Assembly (NCBI GenBank): GCA_002394965.1
Contig: DGVL01000136.1
Location: 1 to 8,567 of the forward strand
Direction of reading: 5' to 3'
Length of the DNA stretch: 8,567 nt
Origin: Lachnospira sp. UBA4285
Lineage (GTDB): Bacteria; Bacillota; Clostridia; Lachnospirales; Lachnospiraceae
Part shown: piece after piece, positions 6,112 through 8,567 of the stretch
Numbering within the stretch: position 1 is the stretch's first letter
How the letters are laid out: every line of letters starts with the position of its first letter
Notes under the pieces: generated by a model
Databases searched by the model: none
Seen by the model: the letters and a program-made list of their open reading frames with translations, nothing else
What the model was told of the DNA's origin: nothing
Position numbers and translations under genes: made by a program

Positions 6112-6927
6112 ATGAAACACGAGATAGACTTGTCGGAGCTCTGGGAGAACTACAGGGGGCTTGTTTACAGCGAGTGCAAGCGCTTTTACAACTCTCCGGA
6201 TTATGACGATCTTGTGCAGGAAGGTTTCCTTGCCTTATGCGCCGCTGCCGAGAGTTACGACCCGGACAAAGGCGCCTTCTCTACATGGGCAGTCTACTAT
6301 ATCCGGCAGTATGTGCGCCGGTATTTTTTCCGGGACAGTACAGCAAAGATACCATTCTGGGCTCTGCCATGTGTAAGCAAATACCGGAATGCTCAACCGC
6401 TGCCGTCGATCGAACAATTGCGGCAGGAGTTCGGCTATTCGGAAGAGACAGCAAGAACGGCTCTAGCAGCGATATCTATATCCGGAGGGGTAACGAGTCT
6501 GCAAGCCGAGGTTGCCGGGAAAGAGGGCCGGACCGTGGGTGACACAATCGCCGATCCGGGCGCGATCGACCCGGAAGCGTCCGCCGTTGAAGCCGTCGCC
6601 GGGCAGGAGCTGAAAGAAGCCATGAGCCGCGCGGTCCGCACTCTCTCACCGGAGGAACAGGACATTATTACAAGGCACTATTATGACGGCTCGCAACTGA
6701 CAGCTATTGCAAACGAGACAGGCCGGAAGCTGAAACACATATACGACGTGGAAGCGCGGGCGCTGGGGAAACTGAGACGGCGGCACGAGCTTGCAGCGTT
6801 TCGCAATAGTGCGATCCGGAGCAATGGAATGAAACACACCGGAGCGGGCAGCTTCAATCAGACGTGGACGAGCGCGACGGAACGGGAAGCCCTGCGGCTC
6901 ATCGAGCGCGGCACGCGGTACATGTGA
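6112..6927 (+). CDS. Sigma-70 family RNA polymerase sigma factor of a mobile element
   Basis: A 271-residue protein expected to bind core RNA polymerase and direct it to element promoters. Region 2 is clear: YRGLVYSECKRF (14-25), then DDLVQEGFLALCAAAESYDPDKGAFSTWAVYYIRQYVRR (32-70), the core-binding and -10-reading part. Residues 97-150 look like a reduced region 3. Region 4 is LSPEEQDIITRHYYDGSQLTAIANETG...VEARALGKLRRR (178-224), a -35-reading HTH. A tail of about 45 residues (227-271) with KHTGAGSFNQTW is not part of the standard domains. An upstream in-frame TTG at 5944 would add 56 residues crossing the promoter and is rejected. The ATG has AGGGG 5 bases upstream. Confidence 0.85.
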   Translation: MKHEIDLSELWENYRGLVYSECKRFYNSPDYDDLVQEGFLALCAAAESYDPDKGAFSTWAVYYIRQYVRRYFFRDSTAKIPFWALPCVSKYRNAQPLPSIEQLRQEFGYSEETARTALAAISISGGVTSLQAEVAGKEGRTVGDTIADPGAIDPEASAVEAVAGQELKEAMSRAVRTLSPEEQDIITRHYYDGSQLTAIANETGRKLKHIYDVEARALGKLRRRHELAAFRNSAIRSNGMKHTGAGSFNQTWTSATEREALRLIERGTRYM

Positions 6928-6930
6928 AAG

Positions 6931-6987
6931 CCGGGCAGCGGATGGGTGCGGCTGCCCTCGCGCACCGGTCATGCAGGCCGCTGCCGG
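6931..6987. repeat. Two inverted copies of the CCGGGCAGCGG element with overlapping hairpins after the sigma gene
   Basis: CCGGGCAGCGG (6931-6941) begins 4 bases after the sigma stop codon and CCGCTGCCGG (6978-6987) is the same element inverted. Competing stems are possible: GGGCAGC/GCTGCCC (6933-6939 with 6951-6957), GGTGCG/CGCACC (6945-6950 with 6961-6966) and ACCGG/CCGGT (6964-6968 with 6984-6988). No T-run follows, so an ordinary terminator is not supported here. Confidence 0.55.
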
Positions 6988-7016
6988 TTGAACCTTCCGA
7001 CGTGACAGCGTAAAAT
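6988..7016 (+). promoter_or_regulatory. Promoter of the candidate small RNA
   Basis: TTGAAC (6988-6993), a spacer of exactly 17 bases, and TAAAAT (7011-7016) match the consensus at 4/6 and 5/6. Transcription would start near 7023. The layout copies that of the sigma-gene promoter: the repeat element directly ahead of GGTTGAA and the same 17-bp spacer. On the opposite strand 7015-7020 reads TATAAT, so a leftward promoter is also possible, although no good -35 is seen for it. Confidence 0.6.
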
Positions 7017-7022
7017 TATAGC

Positions 7023-7091
7023 TGCTCTTGTGACATGCCCGTCACGAGCTTAAAGGCGCTTCAGCTCTTACGAGTCGAGGCGTCTTTTTTT
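7023..7091 (+). ncRNA. Candidate small RNA of about 69 nt with two hairpins
   Basis: A promoter at 6988-7016 and an intrinsic terminator ending at 7091 frame a short transcript with no open reading frame. Stem 1 is GCTC plus GTGAC (7024-7034, TT bulge) with GTCACGAGC (7041-7049) and loop ATGCCC. Stem 2 is the terminator hairpin. GAGCT (7046-7050) could instead pair with AGCTC (7063-7067), a switch between two folds. No rightward gene follows before the convergent XRE gene, so a free RNA is more likely than a riboswitch leader. It does not resemble an RNA family that I know. The start is estimated from the promoter. Confidence 0.55.
7052..7091 (+). terminator. Intrinsic terminator of the small RNA
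   Basis: A 16-bp stem, 7052-7067 with 7072-7087, has one mismatch and a few G-U pairs around a TTAC loop, and ends in seven T (7085-7091). It could also serve weakly on the other strand as the end of the XRE transcript, where only three T follow. Confidence 0.87.
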
Positions 7092-7099
7092 ATTTGCTG

Positions 7100-7238
7100 C
7101 GGGCAGCGGCACCCCGGGGTCAAAATTTTGAAAATTCCCCGCGCGCAGGAAACCGGCGCAATGGGTCAAATAGCGCGAGAGTTCGCGCGCGCGTTTCCGA
7201 TATGGGCCCCAATCAGGCAGGTAAAGACCGCTGCCGGG
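7100..7238. repeat. Palindrome-rich non-coding segment flanked by inverted copies of the repeat element
   Basis: CGGGCAGCGG (7100-7109) and CCGCTGCCGGG (7228-7238, inverted) enclose a dense set of symmetric elements: ACCCCGGGGT (7111-7120), TCAAAATTTTGA (7120-7131), GCGCGA-GAGT-TCGCGC (7173-7188) and GGAAAC/GTTTCC (7148-7153 with 7193-7198). GGGTCAA occurs at 7117, 7163 and 7236. The segment is strongly structured, with G/C-rich and A/T-rich blocks side by side. It could be a protein-binding or replication site, or the folded 3' end of the XRE mRNA. No gene is seen. Confidence 0.5.
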
Positions 7239-7889
7239 TCAACTTTTTGCATTATCTAGATTCAATAATGGTTTATGGATAAGGTCTCGTCCTAGAAGTT
7301 TTCCGGCGCGAGCCTTAAATCTTGCGGGCTCACCGTTCGCATCAAGTTGTTTGCTAAGAAGAATGGCCTCTGCAAGACTTCTTTGCATAGCTTCAGACTG
7401 AAAAGCAAATCTGCCCGCAAGGTTTTGAAAGTCCGATATTGAAAGCACAAGCGGGATTTTCTCGTCCGGTGTAAGCTCGTCTCTGTCGCAGGGACGGATC
7501 GACACCGCGCCGCCGTTCCGCACTTTCTGAACAGAATACCCCGCGCGCTTGAGAATGTTCACAAAGTCCGTCGTTCTCTTCTTTTTATCCTCGTGAAATT
7601 TTGTGAAAAGCTCGTCCCCGTATTCGTCGAGAGCCCCTTCTAGATCGGCTTTAAGCATGGGGCCTATACCATGGTAAAGCCAGTTACGACTCCCGCCGGA
7701 CAGCTCTAGGAGCTTCTCGGCATACTCCGGCTGTATAGAAACAAGCCCGCGCTCAATGCGGGACACTTCCTCCCGTGACAGGTGCAACATTTCGCCGAGT
7801 TTCGACTGAGAGGGGCGGCCGGGTATCTGTTTTCTAAGTATCCGCAAGCGCTTTCCAATCGCCGTATCGTTAGTTTTATCCCTTTTCAT
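7239..7889 (-). CDS. XRE-family repressor of the mobile element
   Basis: A 216-residue protein. Residues 11-65 form a Cro/CI-type helix-turn-helix (IGKRLRILRK, then SQSKLGEMLHLSREEVSRIERG, then YAEKLLEL), followed by NWLYHGIGPM (69-78), a phrase typical of phage repressors. The rest (80-216) is charged, helical and unfamiliar; it has no S24 protease block, so release is not by RecA-style self-cleavage. The frame is open up to 8066, but that would run through four operator-like repeats, so an ATG at 7889 (GAGAG 5 bases upstream) or 7901 is preferred. It is divergent from the excisionase-like gene, the usual place of a lysogeny-type repressor. Confidence 0.85.
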   Translation of the reverse strand: MKRDKTNDTAIGKRLRILRKQIPGRPSQSKLGEMLHLSREEVSRIERGLVSIQPEYAEKLLELSGGSRNWLYHGIGPMLKADLEGALDEYGDELFTKFHEDKKKRTTDFVNILKRAGYSVQKVRNGGAVSIRPCDRDELTPDEKIPLVLSISDFQNLAGRFAFQSEAMQRSLAEAILLSKQLDANGEPARFKARAGKLLGRDLIHKPLLNLDNAKS

Positions 7890-7903
7890 AGTCGCTCTCA
7901 TTC

Positions 7904-8024
7904 TTGCGGCATGAAGGCCGGAAATCCATGCCGCAATTCTCACTTTAATACACTGCACCCCCGGGATTGCGGCATGTTTTAAGCCGTTAACAATTCCTTG
8001 TTTTGTGTCGCGTTCTGCCGCAAT
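7904..8024. promoter_or_regulatory. Four alternating operator-like copies of TTGCGGCATG
   Basis: TTGCGGCATG occurs at 7904-7913 (plus), 7927-7936 (minus), 7967-7976 (plus) and, with one change, 8015-8024 (minus). They lie only in the divergent region between the XRE gene and the excisionase-like gene. The first pair forms a perfect 10-bp inverted repeat. The first copy lies just ahead of the repressor start and the last covers the -10 box of the rightward promoter. This arrangement fits a repressor that controls both itself and the excision/replication operon. Binding by the XRE protein is an inference. Confidence 0.7.
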
Positions 8025-8027
8025 AAT
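7998..8027 (+). promoter_or_regulatory. Probable rightward promoter of the excisionase-primase operon
   Basis: TTGTTT (7998-8003), 18 bases, and AATAAT (8022-8027) give a weak -35 and a good -10. The -10 overlaps the fourth TTGCGGCAT-like site, so repressor binding would block it. The leader to 8092 is A-rich and ends with AGAGG (8082-8086) 6 bases before the ATG. Confidence 0.45.
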
Positions 8028-8092
8028 AAAGCATAGCGAAAGTCTTTGCAAGGGAGACAGGAACAAATTAAAAAAAGAAAAAGAGGTAAATT

Positions 8093-8308
8093 ATGACAGC
8101 TAAGAGAGCCACGAGGACAAGAACAAACGTCGAGATCAACCCGGGGAAACGTCTTTTAAACACAAGAGAGGCCGCAACCTATTTAGGAGTAGGCTTGAAG
8201 AAAGCGCGGGATTACTGCGAGAAGGTCGGAGCTGTGAGAAGATTTGGTAAGTCTATATTGTTTGACAGAGTCATTATCGACCAGGCATTGAACAGGGGTG
8301 AGGTGTAA
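8093..8308 (+). CDS. Excisionase-like small HTH protein (HTH_17/AlpA/Xis type)
   Basis: A 71-residue basic protein. Residues 20-57 (LLNTREAATYLGVGLKKAR, then GAVRRFGKSILF) form a winged helix-turn-helix of the MerR/excisionase class, with the closing FDRVIIDQAL helix usual for this type. Such proteins bend DNA to favour element excision or act as activators of element genes. The ATG has AGAGG 6 bases upstream. The primase gene starts 3 bases after its stop codon, so the two are translated as an operon under the XRE-controlled promoter. Whether it works as an excisionase or as a transcription regulator cannot be told here. Confidence 0.82.
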   Translation: MTAKRATRTRTNVEINPGKRLLNTREAATYLGVGLKKARDYCEKVGAVRRFGKSILFDRVIIDQALNRGEV

Positions 8309-8311
8309 CAC

Positions 8312-8567
8312 ATGGCAGAGAATTGCTTTTTGTCTGCCGCTCTGGAATATGCGGCCCGTGGGTGGGCAGTTTTTCCATTAGCTCCGGGGCATAAAGAGCC
8401 TCTAATTCCAAGGGAAGAGGGCGGAAAAGGCTTTAAGGACGCCACAACAGACACGAAAATGATCCGCGAGTGGTGGGCTAAATACCCAACGGCTGGCATA
8501 GGAATAGCAACCGGCGAGGTGTCAGGCGGGCTTCTTGTAATCGATCTTGATAATAAAAAGGGGAACA
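8312..8567 (+). CDS. Bifunctional DNA primase/polymerase, N-terminal part (cut by window edge)
   Basis: The first 85 residues of a Prim-Pol type replication protein (archaeo-eukaryotic primase fold) are visible; the frame runs off the window. ALEYAARGWAVFPLAPGHKEPL (10-31) and IREWWAKYPTAGIGIATGEVSGGLLVIDLDNKKG (51-84) are the family hallmarks. Asp78 and Asp80 in VIDLD are the catalytic metal-binding pair. It would start replication of the element and is often joined to, or followed by, a VapE-like or SF3 helicase, which lies outside the window. The ATG has AGGTG 6 bases upstream. Confidence 0.9.
   Translation, partial: MAENCFLSAALEYAARGWAVFPLAPGHKEPLIPREEGGKGFKDATTDTKMIREWWAKYPTAGIGIATGEVSGGLLVIDLDNKKGN

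Noticed and set aside
6933..6957. Hairpin after the sigma gene as an intrinsic terminator
   Set aside because: The 7-bp stem is perfect but the following bases are TCGCGC with no T-run. It is better explained by the inverted repeat copies.
5784..7238. Repeats of the CCGGGCAGCGG type as a CRISPR array
   Set aside because: The copies are only 11 bp, irregularly spaced, in both orientations, and separated by genes. No cas gene is present.
7902..8066. N-terminal extension of the XRE repressor up to 8066
   Set aside because: The added residues fit no repressor, and the DNA there holds the four operator-like repeats and the divergent promoter.

Overview
The window looks like a stretch of a gut-type Bacillota (Clostridia, Lachnospiraceae/Oscillospiraceae-like) genome. 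The basis is inference from moderate GC content, strong purine-rich ribosome binding sites, several TTG starts, and protein families common in that group (GPH sugar symporter, FrmB-type esterase, AraC regulator, M24 peptidase). No rRNA or tRNA is present to fix the taxonomy.

Left part (1 to about 5100) is ordinary chromosomal metabolism. A cupin-type AraC regulator, cut by the window edge, reads leftward. It is divergent from an esterase followed by a GPH-family sugar:cation symporter, which probably form an operon regulated by the AraC protein and closed by a strong intrinsic terminator at about 2945-3007. An M24 Xaa-Pro dipeptidase-like gene follows. It meets, tail to tail with a 4-base overlap, a leftward gene for a TIM-barrel-like protein that resembles the U32 peptidase/UbiV group and carries a cysteine cluster.

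Right part (about 5200 to 8567) looks like one end or the early region of a mobile element (prophage, phage satellite or integrative element). It has a small S24-like protein that seems to lack the catalytic serine, a sigma-70-like factor, a gene-free region with a candidate promoter and a roughly 69-nt small RNA, a leftward XRE repressor, a rightward excisionase-like HTH protein, and the start of a bifunctional primase/polymerase. No integrase and no proven attachment site is visible.

The most interesting structure is non-coding. An 11-bp element, CCGGGCAGCGG, and close variants occurs seven times in the three gene-free regions around the sigma gene and the small RNA. Two copies sit directly against the -35 box of promoters with the same layout (GGTTGAA, 17 bp, A/T-rich -10): one drives the sigma gene and the other the candidate small RNA. 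The sigma promoter's -10 lies inside a 15-bp palindrome. Four alternating copies of a second motif, TTGCGGCATG, fill the divergent region between the XRE repressor and the excisionase-like gene and are good candidates for the repressor's operators. Together this suggests an element-encoded regulatory circuit: sigma factor, repressor, S24-like protein and small RNA controlling excision and replication genes.
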